Shown here piece by piece: positions 63,334 through 64,000 of a stretch of DNA of 64,000 nucleotides. Position numbers and translations under genes: made by a program. The stretch spans positions 498,883 through 562,882 of the forward strand of contig NW_015622546.1 of assembly GCF_000835495.1 (NCBI RefSeq), given 5' to 3'. Numbering within the stretch: the stretch's first letter is position 1; each line of letters begins with the position of its first letter. The stretch comes from Cladophialophora immunda. Its lineage: Eukaryota > Ascomycota > Eurotiomycetes > Chaetothyriales > Herpotrichiellaceae. Under the pieces are notes generated by a model. It did no database searches and was not told the origin of the DNA. It saw only the letters and a program-made list of their open reading frames with translations.

Positions 63334-64000
63334 ATGTCTACCACTCAGGTCCTCAGTGTCGCCGATTGTCAACCCCAATCACAAACCCTAACAGCCATAG
63401 GTATTCAGCGAGTGGCGCGAACAACACCGGTGTCTGAAATCGGTCGCATAATCCAGGATTATGGGGCAGTCGTGATCAAACAATTCCTGTCCACGGACCA
63501 AGCGGATCGTATTAACGAGGAGCTGGATCCGCATCTCAAGGCTCTGATCCCGTCCGGTCAGCTGGTCGATCTGAACCAAGGCATAAAGGACTTTTTGGGT
63601 CATCACACCAAAAGGCTGACGGATCTATTGCAACTCAGCAAGACGTGGAGGGACGAAGTGATCAACGACGACCTTATGCACGGAATCTCAGACGAGGTCC
63701 TCAGGAAGCAAGTGGGCGACTACTGGATGAGTACCGCCACCATGATGGAGATCGGGCCGGGCAATCCTCTACAGAAGTTGCACCGAGATTTCGGGAACTG
63801 GTGGCCGTCGTTCATTCTGGGCAAAGACGCGCCTGAACTGATGCTCAACTTCCTCATGGCAACAAATCAGACCACGGTCGAAAATGGTGCCACTCAAGCT
63901 ATTCCCGGCAGCCACAAGTGGGAATATTCGGCAGCGGATCATAACCTGGGCGACGAAAGCCAAACGGTTCCTGTCGAGCTGGAAAAAGGCGACTGCTTGA
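63334..64000 (+). CDS. Phytanoyl-CoA-type Fe(II)/2-oxoglutarate dioxygenase, N-terminal part (cut by window)
   Basis: The frame from the ATG at 63334 (good context, gccaccaATG) stays open to the window end: 222 complete codons, with more beyond. The PhyH domain is clear: GAVVIKQFLSTDQADRINEEL near residue 44, MEIGPGNPLQKLHRDFGNWW with the metal motif H150-x-D152, and AIPGSHKWE with H194 near the expected conserved position; the distal His and the Arg that binds 2-oxoglutarate would lie further right. The MEIGPGNP...HRD block and spacing match the fungal branch that contains fumitremorgin-B endoperoxidase and similar oxidases, not peroxisomal phytanoyl-CoA hydroxylase. Likely role: hydroxylation, desaturation or endoperoxide formation on a small molecule. 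Substrate unknown; family assignment secure. Confidence 0.88.
   Translation, partial: MSTTQVLSVADCQPQSQTLTAIGIQRVARTTPVSEIGRIIQDYGAVVIKQFLSTDQADRINEELDPHLKALIPSGQLVDLNQGIKDFLGHHTKRLTDLLQLSKTWRDEVINDDLMHGISDEVLRKQVGDYWMSTATMMEIGPGNPLQKLHRDFGNWWPSFILGKDAPELMLNFLMATNQTTVENGATQAIPGSHKWEYSAADHNLGDESQTVPVELEKGDCL

Overview
The window looks like a chromosomal segment of a filamentous ascomycete (Pezizomycotina). The evidence is short introns (47-103 nt) with GT(R)AGT donors and CTAAC-like branch points, single-gene transcription units on both strands, fungal proteins such as Bir1, Lcp5, Tam41 and Cdc45, and fungal families such as FAS1 membrane proteins, the Tautomerase_3 type and DUF1349. I cannot place it below subphylum. 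I see no rRNA, tRNA, CRISPR array, viral sequence or recognisable transposon.

Left part (1-19.8 kb): the 3' end of an SGNH esterase, CDC45 (replication), a membrane-anchored polysaccharide deacetylase with an altered metal site, a five-exon fasciclin-domain membrane protein, an F-box-like gene whose frame is broken near 9.3 kb, GPI8 (GPI transamidase), a Tautomerase_3 protein, LCP5 (U3 snoRNP/18S rRNA processing) and a TBC-domain Rab GAP. These are mostly housekeeping genes.

Middle (19.8-34.9 kb): a gene-poor stretch. Its only convincing gene is a glutamine-rich, probably regulatory protein at 27.36-28.76 kb, with about 7.6 kb of gene-free DNA before it and about 6.1 kb after it. The DNA just upstream is pyrimidine-rich and carries small upstream ORFs, like a long 5' leader.

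Centre-right (34.9-51.2 kb): a beta-hydroxyacid dehydrogenase with a duplicated C-terminal domain, a low-complexity hypothetical protein, a 100-residue conserved small protein, a MAPEG-like membrane protein, TAM41 (mitochondrial CDP-DAG synthase) divergent from BIR1, an AN1-like zinc protein, a paraoxonase/arylesterase-type protein and a class II aldolase/adducin protein.

Right end (52.8-64 kb): a CorA-like membrane protein lacking the GMN motif, a cytochrome b5/FMN alpha-hydroxyacid dehydrogenase, an amino-acid/GABA-type permease, a cytosolic-looking berberine-bridge-type FAD oxidase, a DUF1349 protein, and a phytanoyl-CoA-type Fe(II)/2-oxoglutarate dioxygenase running off the edge. Three different oxidative enzymes, a transporter and a DUF1349 protein in about 10 kb resemble part of a catabolic or secondary-metabolite cluster. 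No backbone synthase or pathway regulator is visible here, so this is inference. Multi-exon models were built by hand from splice consensus plus reading-phase agreement.
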